A program made the translations under genes and the position numbers. This document shows positions 12,106 to 23,389 of a DNA stretch of 64,000 nucleotides, piece after piece. Numbering within the stretch: position 1 is the first letter of the stretch; the number at the start of each line of letters is the position of its first letter. Origin of the DNA: Cryptomeria japonica (taxonomy: Eukaryota; Streptophyta; Pinopsida; Cupressales; Cupressaceae); NCBI RefSeq assembly GCF_030272615.1, contig NC_081410.1, positions 118,367,140 to 118,431,139 of the forward strand, read 5' to 3'. Below the pieces are notes generated by a model. That model saw only the letters and a list, made by a program, of their open reading frames with translations. It had not been told where the DNA came from and ran no database searches.

Positions 12106-12335
12106 TGTTGGTGTGTTACATTATAAATGGTTAGTTTTAGGCTAGATTAATAAATAAATTATTAGTTACATTGTTGGTTAGTTGGGAAGTTACATTCCCA
12201 TAGGTGGTTTTCATAAAGGAAATAATGGCTTTAAAGCAAATATGTTGCAATGTATAAATCATCGAATTATATCTGATTGAATCGAATAGTATAAGTTTGT
12301 ATTCTGCAATAGTTTGATTTCTTATTACTGTCACA
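12106..12335 (+). repeat. 3' LTR of the 2.2-kb element
   Basis: Begins TGTTGG directly after the polypurine run and ends TCACA, followed by the target duplication TGCAA. It keeps about 75 bases lost from the 5' LTR. Confidence 0.85.
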
Positions 12336-13246
12336 TGCAATAGATTTAAATGGAAAAAAAAAACATTTACACATTCTTATCATATTAAAATAAAAGAAGA
12401 AAGAAAAAAACTAAGAACAATTAGGGTTTGCAGCTAAATAATTAAGAAAATATACGAAAAACAGCTAGGGTTTTTTTTTTCATTAAACTAAAATAAAATA
12501 AGAAAACAAATGTAGAATACAATAGAAATTTGAAAAAAGAGAAGAAAAAGAACTTAAAACTACAAGCTTACCTCTTCAAATTTGCTCGAAAATGAAGGTA
12601 GATAGGTCCAAATCAGTGGTGGTCTCTTCTAAATCTTCCTTAAGCTTTTTTGGGTATATCAAGGGCTGCTACAAATGTGCTCAAATGATCTTGAATCACT
12701 ATTTTGTTCTAAACCAATGTGATGGTTTCCTCTCCAATGACCTATAATTTTTGCTCAAAAAGTACTTTTTCTCTCTTCTTTGTGTTTGAAAACAAAGTGA
12801 ACATCTTTTTAGGGTGGAGGAGATGATTTTAATTCATTTTGTTTTAGAACTATGTTTTTAATTGTTTTCTTAACTCATAAGTTTGCTTGCTATGGCCGAG
12901 TCTACCATGCGGGACTCATTGAGTCTCTATGAGTCCAGGCGAGTCTCGTAACTGTGATCTACACCAACATGAAATAGTTAAGTAGATGAACGCCACATGA
13001 TTTCATGAAGGAAAGAATCAAACTAAATTCAAAGCTACAATTTAAATAGACATTTTGCGAATATGAAGTGTAAAAATAATATGAAGTGTAAAAATAATCG
13101 ATAGTCAATTCACTCAATGAAATTATAGCCATACAATCATAGTTACACAATCACTTTTGTTGAAAGATGCCTTTTGTAGCATAAACATGACTTCCACCAA
13201 CATTCATTAACTTTCATGAAAATACAATAACTTGACTGGCAATATT
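12336..13246. other. Intron sequence with a GAGTC cluster
   Basis: AT-rich, no gene recognised. At 12896-12955 a GC-richer patch holds five GAGTC motifs, resembling the GACTCGG-rich end of the hAT element at 63373. It may be the end of a related non-autonomous hAT, but no matching second end was found. Confidence 0.3.
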
Positions 13247-13558
13247 TGAAAAATAAATTGAATGAATGATTCAATAATCGGATAATCTATTCAACAATAT
13301 ACAAGCCTAGATAAAGAGATTACAAGGACGACGTTCTAAATTAAGAACAAGTCGTTTGAAGTGAACTACTAAAAAGCCAAACGCTAAATAAAACTTAAAA
13401 GCTAATTAACTAAAAAGAAAAAGCTAAATGCTAAATAAAGCTTAAAAGCTAATTAACTAAAAAGAAAAAGCTAAATGCTAAATAAAGCTTAAAAGCTAAA
13501 TGACCATTAAACAAGGAACTAAATATAGGTGACTAAAATATAATTAAATATTCTAATA
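13247..13558 (-). repeat. 3' LTR of the 2.1-kb copia derivative
   Basis: Homologous to 15025-15305, with an additional tandem unit. Outer flank ATATT. Confidence 0.85.
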
Positions 13559-14038
13559 CCTTCCCTTAATGGTCATTCTATCTACTAACTACCCTACAGA
13601 AGACACTGTAGGTCTTTTGATCACAAATGAAAATAACACTTTGCTGCGGTGGAGACCCTCCCTGGATCTGAAAAGTGTTAATGACCAAGAATACCAGAAT
13701 CCATCCAACCAGACGTTGGGTAACCAAACTGAAACCTGAAACCATGATTTTGAGGAAAAATCGGCAAACCCTCCAAAACTGAAGATACAAATAATCATTT
13801 TGTGGAAAAAAAAATGGTAAAAACCTTCGAAACGATTTTTGTGGAAAAAATCGAACAAAACCCAGAAACTTTGCATGGCAAGACCCAAAACACCACGTGG
13901 TAAAACATTAGACATCATGCGGGAAACACCAGACAACATCACGTGGTAAAATACTAGACATCACGTGGTAAAACAACACTCCTTGATTTTTGAGGAAAAA
14001 TCAAGAAAAACCCTCCCATGATTTTTAATGGCGAAAAA

Positions 14039-14233
14039 TCAGAAAACCCACAGACAATTTTTCAGGAAAAAATCATGAAAACCTTGGGACCTGTAAGACG
14101 AGGTCTGCCCTAAATCAATTTGATAAAGGTAACGATATTCAAATATCATGAACATGCACTGTTGCCAGGTGTTGTGGCAATTGTTGAACTTTTGACTGTG
14201 TTCCAATATGATGTTGGTCAAAGATGCCATCAC
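14039..14233 (-). pseudogene. Copia gag N-terminal remnant
   Basis: The minus strand reads MMASLTNIILEHSQKFNN and then IFEYRYLYQIDLGQTSS, which resembles the start of plant Ty1/copia gag proteins (a TNIxLEHSQKFNGxNYxxWK start and an IFEYRCLxQIVLGQTS follow-up). The frame then leaves the expected sequence and no further gag or pol domain occurs before the polypurine tract. The element is therefore an internal deletion derivative of a copia family. Confidence 0.55.
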
Positions 14234-14479
14234 GAAAATGGAAGTTGAATGAGGTCAACCTAGTGAAAGCATGATACAGAAGAATTTGATTCAAAAATAA
14301 GAATAGAAGGAGCTGCACAAAAAATCTGAAACCCTGGACGATAATTCTGGAACGATTTCGAGGTTTGGAAGAAACCAAAAAATTAAAATTTTCTGCACAC
14401 TTAAAACAGCATAAATGGTGCCTAGAAAAAAACAGCAAAAATCCCAACGTCCACAGAAATAGCAGAAATTGTGAAATGT

Positions 14480-14765
14480 TTTTAAATTCCAAGGCAAATT
14501 TGTGGGCACAAAATTCGACGTGCGGAAAACGACGCATCCAGAAAAATATGAGACCAACCCAAAAAAGCTCTCGAAAAACCCACCAAGAATCTGAAAATAG
14601 AATGCAAATCCAGCGGCTCAAAAATTGAGGCACGGAAAACGATGCACCCAAAAAATCTGACGATCACCCAGTTGAGGTCTCAAAAAACCCACCAAGAATC
14701 TGCAACCAGAATAAAATTTCAACTTGAACTGAAGGGTCAAAACCCTAGTCGAAAATTGCAGAAAC
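14480..14765 (-). repeat. Tandem leader repeat
   Basis: Within the untranslated leader of the copia derivative a unit of roughly 90-110 bases containing CAGATTCTTGGTGGGTTTT and CGTCGTTTTCCG or a variant (minus strand) occurs about twice. The small minus-strand ORFs across this area are leader, not genes. Confidence 0.55.
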
Positions 14766-15012
14766 CCTAGGGAAATTTTCAATCTACAAAAAAAACTCCA
14801 GGTTGCAGGCCTGAAAATATCCAAAACTCTAAAAAAAACATGAACTGCTGCCCAACACAGAAATTCGCCCACAATCCAAAAACCCTAAAAAAAAAGCAAA
14901 ATCGCTTTTTTTTTATTAAAAAACAATGAAAAAAACCTGGAAAATATTCCAGAAAGAAGGGCATGAATTTTTATTAAAAAATTCGCGAAACTTTAAAGTA
15001 TCCCATTGACCC

Positions 15013-15024
15013 GCTCTGATACCA
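15013..15024 (-). promoter_or_regulatory. Primer binding site, initiator Met tRNA type
   Basis: On the minus strand TGGTATCAGAGC directly follows the 5' LTR end. A perfect match to the common plant site. Confidence 0.9.
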
Positions 15025-15305
15025 TGAAAAATAAATTGAATGAATGATTCAATAATCGCATAATCTGTTCAACAATATACAAGCGTATATAAAGAGATTA
15101 CAAGGATGACGTTCTAAATTAAGAACAAGTCGTTTAAAGTGAACTACTAAAAAGGTAAACGCTAAATAAAGCTTAAAAGCTAATTAACTAAAAAGAAAAA
15201 GCTAAATGCTAAATAAAGCTTAAAAGCTAATTAACTAAAAAGCTAAATGACCATTAAACAAGGAACTAAATATAGGTGACTAAAATATAATTAAATATTC
15301 TAATA
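15025..15305 (-). repeat. 5' LTR of the 2.1-kb copia derivative
   Basis: Homologous to 13247-13558; followed outside by the target duplication ATATT at 15306-15310. Confidence 0.85.
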
Positions 15306-16184
15306 ATATTTATGTGCACAACACACTTATGTATAAATTCTCTAGAGGTAGCTTTTAGGGTTCAACTTTGAAATAATAATAAAACAATTTCAATAAAACT
15401 CTACATTACAACGACCTTAATTCTATCTGCTACAAGGAGGAAATAAAACACTTAAATAGCCTAAAATAGGCTCATCTGCACTTAACATTTGCTTTCTTGT
15501 TGATATAAATTACTTCAAATGAAGAATATAGTGCAGTTTCATTGTGACATTACCATATTTGGTGCCCTTTCTCTGTAGCTATGCCACTAAAATAGTGTGC
15601 CAAAGTTTTTATTTCGTGCTCTTTATTTGTAATATTTTAATTTTTCTTAATTACATGTCAGAAAATAAGATTGGAAAAGAAGAGTATGGCATTTATAAAG
15701 GATATAAAGCCCGTATTATTAACATCTTATTTGAGGCAGCAATCACCCTAGCAAAATAATATGTAATTGATCATAGATTATTTTTAAAAGAAACTGATGG
15801 TGTCTTCATCTTGTTTGGAATGCAAACAAAACTATTGTGATTTAAATATTTATTTTACTTGTGTTAACATTCTTTCTATGTGTTCACATTATCTGATATT
15901 TTTACTGGAGTGTTGAAGGTTTCGACGTTGCAGGAAAAACTCGTTAAAAAAAATTAGTTTTTTGAAAACCTGTTTTATGTTTTCTTTCGGCAATTTTTTT
16001 GCTGAGTTTGGGTGATTTTTCCCGTTTTTTGCCCTAGAAATGGACGTGAGCTTAATGCAAAACTTGTAGACGAATTTTGCCGCGAGTGACTCGTGGCCAT
16101 GCACGTGAGTTAGGTGATTTTTCCGCAAGTTTTGCATCTATGTCTAGTACTACTGTAATTAGTACGTGCATTAGCAATGGCTGT
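15306..16184. other. Intron sequence, no gene recognised
   Basis: AT-rich sequence without recognisable domains; the ORFs at 15544-15759 and 15889-16137 match nothing I know. Confidence 0.3.
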
Positions 16185-16448
16185 CTACATTTCCTGCCAA
16201 TATGGTGATCTAACAAGGTTTAAAGGAAGCCCATTGCCATAAATGGAATGAGCAATGCTCTTATTTGCAACCTTCATCTCATTCTTGAAGGCCTTTTTTG
16301 AATGGGCCTCATTTATGTGAAGGAAATGGGGAATTCTCTTCTTTGGAAGACAGTGGTCATGACATGAAAGGATGTATGCCAGCCATTTGGGATAAGGCAC
16401 TAGAAGGTTTCTAGGATGCACTCTTTCCTTTGATCTATTACTTACCAT
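16185..16448 (-). pseudogene. hAT transposase fragment
   Basis: The minus-strand frame ends with KVANKSIAHSIYGNGLPLN and LVRSPYWQEM. Plant hAT transposases carry an A-x-x-Y-x-x-GIPFNVARSPYF phrase between the BED zinc finger and the DUF659 domain, and this fits it. The upstream part of the same frame is less certain. No DUF659 or dimerisation domain follows, so this is a short relic. Confidence 0.55.
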
Positions 16449-16588
16449 GTTCTTGTTCTTTAATACACCAATATTTGTTGCTTTAGAAATCTTTTTTATT
16501 TAGTCCTTGACAAATTTTTGTTCCCAAGCCATAAGTATCACACAATTGAGCTTTCACTCGATTGTACGAGCCCTTATACTCATGTTTA

Positions 16589-16840
16589 TATTTTGCAACA
16601 ATGTCAACACAACTTCCACCACTTGAAAGTTTTTTCGATCATGGCTGTGTCTCGCCAAATAGGTGATGCTATGTTCATTTCTATGAAAGTTGTTCAATGT
16701 CAGCACAAGCTATGTTCATTTATAGGTGATGCTATACTCATTTCTACATTTTGCAACAATGTTAACACAACTTCCACCACTTGAAAGTTATTCAATCATG
16801 GTTGTGTCTCGCCGAATAGGTGGTGCTATGTTCATTTAAA
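16589..16840. repeat. Two-copy direct repeat, period about 158 bp
   Basis: A segment starting TTTTGCAACAATGT and containing AACACAACTTCCACCACTTG, then a GTGTCTCGCC phrase and GGTGATGCTATGTTCATTT, starts at about 16589 and again at about 16747. A third partial copy of the last phrase lies between them. Confidence 0.7.
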
Positions 16841-19800
16841 ATGAGCTCTCTGCAAGTGGGGCAACTACTGAATTAGAACCACTAGCCATTCTGTATGAAT
16901 ACAACAAAACAACAACAAAAAAAAAACTTTATAAATTTACAACCCTACAACTTAAATAACAAAATTTCAGCATTATAACCCCTATATTATGTATAAAAGG
17001 TTTAGGAACATAATATTTAAATGTTAAAACCTTAATTTTTTTAATAAGAGTTGAAATCTTGAAAAAGAGATTCAAAACTTGAAAAAATTAGTAAATTCAT
17101 TCATCTTTGATGGATAAATCTTCTTCATGCAGCTCTTGCTCCTATTGGTGTAGATTTTTCTGTCTTGTACCCCTCACAAAGAAAAAATGTAGCAACCTTG
17201 AAAAATGAACAATGACAGCTTGTAGGCAAAAAATGTTGTTTTGGTCTCTTATATTTGTGAAGTTAAACAAAAAGAGTCATATGCCTTCACTTTGGGTGAA
17301 ATTAGCCTTTTAAGGAAATTTGTGGTTTAAAAAATGATCAACAAGTGTTTTTTTGGGCCCTTGGGTTGTTGGCTGCCCTGGTTTTGGTTGGGTTTGGTGT
17401 GGGCCCCTCTTGGGCACCTTGGGTGTTCAAGGCAGACATTGGACAATCCTAGAACCATCTTGGCCCCTAAACTAGACACATACGAAAATGGGAGGGTTAG
17501 AGTGAACTTGGTAAGTTAGATGCCATCTCGAGGAAGTGCTTGGACTTGGTGATTTCCCTTCTTTCTCTTTGGCATTCTTTTGCAACACCTATGCCACCTT
17601 TGGTGAAAATTATTAGTAGCCTTGTTGCTTATAAATTGCACCATGACTTGTCACTTAATAGTTCTTTCTTGGTTTGGTAGGTTTTCCACTTCATTTCCTC
17701 ACTTTTGGGTGTTATTCCTCATTAGAATTGCCACGTTGAACTTTCGCCCAACTTCATCTTTTGCTCTCCTTCATTGGCATGATGTTATTATCTGTCACCT
17801 TTGGTGAAGTCAAAAGTGAATGGGGGAGCTTTCCTAACCCTTTGCTTATCTTGTTTTTGGATTCATGTCATTGTCATTGCATCTTTTTTGGTTTCTTGTT
17901 GGAGCTATCAAACTACTAAGAACTTGATTATCCTTGTTTGTTAGTGGAAAAAATGACAACTTGATAATTATATTGAATGGAAAGATTGGTTGACTACCAT
18001 GGTTTATTCACTACAAATTTGATTGTAGGGCCAATTTTGCGGGATACCAATATTGGTGACATTGAAAACTGAAAGCACTACATGGCTTAAGTGATTTTCG
18101 CCTTGTAATGTGACAATGGATCCCCTAGAAGTGCGCCCAAGTTTTTTGGAACCATTTTCTAGTGATTTTGGCCCTCCAATATGTCTTTCTCTTCTTATGG
18201 CTCATCAAAGATCATCTCGGTCTATGCCCTTTCCTAACTTAAAAATTGCCTTTAAGTACCTTTTCATTTGTCAGCACAAGCCTTAGAAACATTGATGACT
18301 ATTTCTTTTGCCTTACCACCTCATTGCCTTTCCTTGTATTCAAATTTTCATGCTAACCTTGTTTGACGCACTCGAAACCCTCCTCTTGGAAGAGCCTCAA
18401 AATTTTGTATTTAAATCAAGGATGACATCATTGATGGCTGCAAGGAACAAGGACTTAGATTTGACTCACAAACAAGAACCGATTGAATTGTGGCTTGATA
18501 TTTGACTCTATACAAAATCTTTTTAATGTGTAGTTACAACATGTTTTTAATCCCACAAAGCGTAAGTTCAACAATGATTGAGTGACATCACAAGTTTCTA
18601 AAGATAAAACCATGCATTCTCTTTCCTATTTTGTTGCAAGGGCACATATGCAAGGTAAAATGAAGGTTGCTCAAGGTAGATATTAGATATTGCCCAAAGA
18701 GTTGTATTGGTAGCGCATATGATGCACAATCTACATGACATAATGAGAGAGTAGGTAGAAAAAAATGGCGTGATAATGAGTTTCTTTGTAATTACTCTAG
18801 GACTATTTAGAAAGGTAAAATAGTTTGATTCTTGGAATATTCCATTTACATTTATTGGTAACAATTTGCTAGATGTTGTACAATACAAGTTTTCATATAC
18901 ATTTTTTGTGAGGTCTTGGTAGGAATTTGATGACACACAAAATGGTTAATTTCTTCCATATCTGTACCTTGCTGCATATGATCTTCCATCCTAGCACACT
19001 CTCGATATATTTTAATGCCAGTTTGAGGCATATATAATTATTATGGAATTGGGGATTTGTGAGGATTCTATATATATGGATGAAGTGAATTATTGTAGTC
19101 TTGTGGTTCTATAGAGAACATCATTTTGTGTTGATTGGTGCATCTACGTTGAGGGAGTTGCTTGTTAGAATAGTTATATTGACCACCCGAGCACTCTTTT
19201 ATTAATGTTAACTTATGTTAGTTTGTTTGTTGTTGATGAGTGTGTTGAAACAATACCCCTACATGAATACGTCACCGAAAGAAGTATAGAAACAAAGAGA
19301 GAAAGAAAGAAGGAAAGTACAATTGCTATTAAAATAAAAGATACTAGGGTAGGAAGGACCTAGGGTATGGTAAGTAAGATGAGTAACTAATTATAAAGAA
19401 CAATAAAAAGGTAACAAATTAATAGGTGTAAACTTAAAGTGGTATATGCTGAAACATAAGACATATTATGACTGTAGATAGCGTCACTAGGGAAGGATGT
19501 AACATGCCACTAATTCTATACTTAAAAGAAAATAGATTCCTATCGATATTAAGATAAAACTTGAGCATTTCAAAATTAACTTTAACTACTTTAGCTGAAA
19601 TTGAAAAGTAACTAACTAACTGCTGTTCAACATAATCAGAATCTAACCGATTCATCTGAAAGGAAGTTAATCTTTTATTGAACAATAACTTGGAACATTT
19701 ATCATCATGCTATTCAATATGAACAAGAGATGACTTTCATTTCAAAGGAAGAGATAAAAGTTCAAATATCACAATTCATTTAGCTTTCCAACTTGAATCT

Positions 19801-20123
19801 TCTGTATCAAGCCTTGACATAGTCTGGAGGAGGAAGAGCATCATCAAGGGCTTTTCCACCCAACCTCAGATCTGTCAGTCTCCCATGCCCCTTCCAACTG
19901 GAAGTGGCCTGACCCTTCACGAGGGTGCAAACTAAGGACTAGGTCTAGATGCCATCTTGCCATTTGAGCTTGGTGTTTAGATGCCATTAAGGTTTTTAAG
20001 TTGCAAGCACGATTAACGCGCTGCCATTGTTCACCACCCTTGCTTGACTTGTCTTGCAATTCTTGAGTTCAACTGACTCATGTCTACTCAGACTAGTGGA
20101 CAAGAACATCCTTAGTGGGAATG
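16841..20123. other. Intron sequence, unassigned
   Basis: No conserved coding domain recognised. The part 17330-18490 is less AT-rich and repeats the phrase CACCTTTGGTGAA (about 17600 and 17800), like the untranslated leader of a large plant LTR element. A compact GC-richer block at 19800-20060 could hold a captured gene fragment; on the minus strand one frame ends GKALDDALPPPDYVKA before a stop. I could not name it. Confidence 0.3.
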
Positions 20124-20350
20124 CATCCCACTAGACAAGCCAACCTCTTGGCTTGTTTGCTGACACTAATATTCATAAACGACTAATAGAACTACATGTT
20201 GACAATTTTCTTTATATTCTGGTAGTTTCCCTTTCTACTGTACAAGGATAACCTACCTTTCAGACTCCTCAAGAATAATCATTAAACACTGGAATATTCA
20301 ATCAAAGGTCCTTACTTATTAACATCCCACTAGACAAGCCAACCTCTTGG
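20124..20350. repeat. 28-bp direct repeat flanking a duplicated segment
   Basis: The 28-base phrase beginning CATCCCACTAGACAAGCC occurs at 20124-20151 and at 20323-20350. Between the copies is a segment (20164-20324) that is also found at 32190-32350. Confidence 0.85.
20164..20324 (+). repeat. 161-bp segment, copy 1
   Basis: Direct-orientation match to 32190-32350 with scattered substitutions; shared landmarks are ACTAATAGAACTACATGT, TTCTTTATATTCTGGTAGTT and ATCATTAAACACTGGAATAT. It lies about 12 kb from its partner, on the other side of the gypsy and copia elements. Confidence 0.85.
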
Positions 20351-22182
20351 TTTTTTGAGGCTGCAGTCTAGTTAGGTTATTACTTCCTCCTTCTCTGTGC
20401 TTCCTTCCATGCATGGTACCAAGCGCCAAATTGATCCCTCTAGTCATTCAAGGTCATGTTGACGTGTTTTTTATGACAATGTCTAACACAGAATAAAGTT
20501 GCCCAACAGTCACTTTACTCTTACTTGATCAAAGCTCAATTGTACGCTAAGATTGCAGTAAGTTCAAACGATTGAATCATTCAATGGGACTTACGTTTGA
20601 ATCATTCTTTCACTTCTTTGATGTGGCTGGAACTTCATCATCGGATATGACAATTTTGCGATGCTTCTGCTTCAAATAAACTCAATTGGAATGAACTGAA
20701 ATTTAAGGGGAAAGGGTTAGAAGGATCTAAATCTATTCCTAAGGGCAGTGATATCAATAGATAGTGCTCTAGTGGACGAACTCCAAATAAACCAAGTTCT
20801 GCTTTGCTAAGATTAACTACAACTCCACAAGAACCGGTGCAATCTTCTGAGGATGTTGAAGGATTTTCACATTGAGAATGTGCATTTGAATACCCAACAC
20901 GACGCAATCCAAACGACTATTCTCAATCGAACTTAGCACAAATTTGGTGGCTCAGGCTAACTTTACACTGCAACTTATAATCAATAAGATGCAAAAAGTA
21001 TGAACCATGGAAATTCATCAAACACCATTACATTCTCTATTGAAATCAAAGCACTATTCTACTTCTACTTTAAGTGAGGAAGGTGAAACCATGCAAGCTT
21101 TGAAAATATAACTTAAGTGGACACTATCAAAGAACAATGTTTCATTGTTATTATCTCAAAACTCATCACAATAATTTCATACAAGGCTCCCTCCGTTTTA
21201 CAAATGAGGGGGTCACCCATTTATATAGGCTTCATGCCCTAGCTACATGCAAAACCCCTATTAGGGTTTTCCCTGAAAGATCCCCCACACATGATGCAAC
21301 AAGGTGGGAATCAACAATAAATTCCCATTATGCCCATATACAATTAATTACAATACTGCCAAAAATGGCACCCATAAAGCATTATTTAACCATTACATTT
21401 AAAACTGCCCACTATGCAATGAATGCACCCTCATGCAAAAGATTGCCCATTGTGCAATAAAGATAACTCCATGCAAAACTGCCCCATCATGCCATAAATG
21501 GACCATCACCTCCACTTGCGATAGTCGCATGCAAAAGATGCTCCATTAATTCATTATGCGTTGACTCGACTGCCACTTGGTGAGAAACCCCTGGAGAGAG
21601 AAAACTTTACCTAGGAAGATTTTTCTTGAAGTTTTGAATTTTCCTTGTTCCAAGTAAGCTTTTCCGTCAAATTTGCATATCTATTTTTTAGGGATTTTTC
21701 AAAATTAGGGTTCCAGGGTCCAGGAGAGAGAAAATTACCTCACGAATCCAAATCTATCATCATTTTGAAATTCAGATGATTTTTGATGCCCGAAAATGGA
21801 ATTTTCAAAATTTTTCCAAGGGGGGAAGGGAATTTTGTTGTGAAGGAAGGAATTTCCATCACTTAGCCAAATTTTCACCTTTTCCAAGAATTCTGTCGTG
21901 AAGGAAGGAATTTCCAACACTTAGTCAATTTTTTCACCTTCCTAGAATTTCTTCTTCTAGGGCGCAATTCTTCCTTGAGGAAGGAATTTTTTTGAATTTT
22001 GAACCTTTCTTGCTAAACCTTTATTTTTTCACGTCTTGCTTTCAACCTTGGGCACATTTTGGAACTAGAGAAGAAATTCTGGAAATTTGTTCCTTGAGGA
22101 AGGAATTTTTGTGCTGTTTGAATTCGTCATGTTCGCAGGGAGCGTTTTGACCAATTTTTCACATAAATATTTTTGACGTAAC
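20351..22182. other. Possible decayed LTR material, no gene recognised
   Basis: A minus-strand TATA-like box is visible as CCCATTTATATAGG at 21227-21240. At 21590-22110 there are repeated phrases (GGAGAGAGAAAA near 21593 and 21723; GAAGGAAGGAATTTCCA near 21842 and 21899; CCTTGAGGAAGGAATTT near 21973 and 22091). This looks like LTR or leader sequence of an old minus-strand element. No coding domain found. Confidence 0.3.
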
Positions 22183-22316
22183 TGAAATAGTGAGTGAAGT
22201 GGTGTATGATAAAGACACCACGGTGGCCCCCCGCGGGACAGCCTGGGCTACGACCACCGTCACGCCCCTTCCTGTGGAAGGGACCCCATGGTGGGTCGCG
22301 AACCTCCCCCTCCACG

Positions 22317-22328
22317 GGGTATAAAGAG
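22317..22328 (+). promoter_or_regulatory. LTR TATA box
   Basis: GGTATAAAGA in a GC-rich setting; the corresponding site in the other LTR is GGTATAAATA near 28076. A likely start point for the element's RNA lies about 30 bases downstream. Confidence 0.6.
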
Positions 22329-22821
22329 AAGCCTCCGTGGAGCACACAGGGTAGGATGGTGACGGAAGAAAGGAACTTGAGGTTGACGGTGGACTCCCAA
22401 TCTGCAGGCGACATCTACAGTGCGAACTCCAACCACAGGCCACGATTTGCGTACAGGTAAGAGGGGTTAAGAAGTCTTAAGGTATATGTGTGTGTGGACG
22501 TGTGTGCCACACACACACATATATATTAATGCATTTTTTATGAATACATATATCTCTAATGATTACTTATATGAATGTAGCAATAAAGATAGGTATCTAT
22601 GTAGAATATGTATGTATATTTAGGATCATTAGAAAGATTAAAGAATATGTAAACGAAGACGTAAATTATGGAATGGAAAAGAGTAATGAATTGTAAAATA
22701 TAATATTAATGTGATTATATGATGGAGGCTATAGGGAGGAAATGCCCTTAGCCTAATGGAGGGATTATGATAATCCCTGGTAGGCAATATATACTGAATA
22801 TCTATATGCATATATGTATGG

Positions 22822-23151
22822 CTTGGTTGACAAGTTCATCCAAGAAGAGACGGATCTGGCCGATCCTCTCTGGTAGACTTGGATGATGAGATGCATCATC
22901 CAAGGCAAGGAATTGATCATATATGATGGTCTTCCTTGGTATGGCTTGGGTGTAAGAAATTACATCCAAGACGGGAATCGATTAACCTTCGATTTCCTGG
23001 ATGGCTTGGGTGTAAGAAATTACACCCAAGACAGGAATCGAATTAACCTTCGATTTCCTGGATGGCTTGGGTGTAAGAAATTACATCCAAGACAAGAATC
23101 GAATTAACCTTCGATTTTCTGATATTGCTTGGAACCAAGATGGGTTCCAAG
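22822..23151. repeat. Six palindromes in the gypsy LTR
   Basis: Units at 22822-22844, 22878-22904, 22945-22970, 23005-23030, 23066-23091 and 23128-23151, all with CTTGG...CCAAG ends. The central three share CTTGGGTGTAAG and an arm TTACATCCAAG or TTACACCCAAG and sit in a 60-61-bp tandem repeat that also contains TTAACCTTCGATTT. The same array is present in the 3' LTR. It lies downstream of the TATA box, so it would be in the RNA leader. Confidence 0.85.
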
Positions 23152-23341
23152 AAGGTGAGCTCCACAGCCGCCGAAGGACATGTCGCAATGCTGCACACGT
23201 ATCCTTTTTAAGAATTGAAATTAGTGTTAATTAAGTAATTGAACTTTAATTGCAAATTAGATTAGTTATGTATATGTTTTTGTTGTGTTCTAACAATCTG
23301 TTTTGTAGGACAATGATCTCTAACTAGTAGAAACATTACAA

Positions 23342-23353
23342 TGGTATCAGAGC
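23342..23353 (+). promoter_or_regulatory. Primer binding site, initiator Met tRNA type
   Basis: TGGTATCAGAGC one base after the 5' LTR. Confidence 0.9.
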
Positions 23354-23389
23354 ATAATCCTGCCAACCTATGGGAAGAATTCTTAGTTT

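Larger units (their letters stand above)
10128..12335 (+). mobile_element. Non-autonomous LTR retrotransposon (2.2 kb)
   Basis: Two related short LTRs flank a 1.8-kb interior: 10128-10282 and 12106-12335. The left LTR has lost about 75 bases present in the right one (starting near 12168). The plus-strand initiator-Met primer site TGGTATTAGAGC is at 10285-10296, and a purine-rich tract (AAAGGGGGGGTGGGGGGG) directly precedes the right LTR. The five bases TGCAA occur on both outer sides (10123-10127 and 12336-12340), a target site duplication. The interior has no gag or pol domain that I recognise, so mobility would have depended on another element. Size and LTR length resemble an oversized TRIM. 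Confidence 0.85.
13247..15305 (-). mobile_element. Non-autonomous copia derivative (2.1 kb)
   Basis: LTRs at 13247-13558 and 15025-15305 are close copies; the left one is longer by part of an internal tandem repeat (unit about 46 bases around AAAGCTAAATGCTAAATAAAG). The primer site GCTCTGATACCA on the plus strand (15013-15024) makes the element minus-strand with its 5' LTR on the right. A purine-rich tract on the minus strand (CCATTAAGGGAAGG, 13559-13572) borders the left LTR. The target duplication ATATT is present at 13242-13246 and 15306-15310. The interior is only 1.45 kb and keeps a long leader and the beginning of a copia-like gag, with no pol. Confidence 0.9.
22183..23340 (+). repeat. 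5' LTR of the gypsy element (5' truncated)
   Basis: Closely matches 27921-29098. Contains a TATA box in GGGGTATAAAGAGAAG near 22317-22332 and a series of palindromes at 22822-23151 described separately. Ends ATTACA at 23340. Confidence 0.85.

Noticed and set aside
14139-14964. Set of overlapping ORFs on both strands
   Set aside because: They fall in the T-rich, repeated leader of a non-autonomous copia element and have phenylalanine-rich, low-complexity translations.
22127-22460. ORFs on both strands at the gypsy LTR start (also 27883-28200)
   Set aside because: The same sequence occurs in both LTRs and contains the promoter; open frames on both strands reflect GC-rich LTR sequence.
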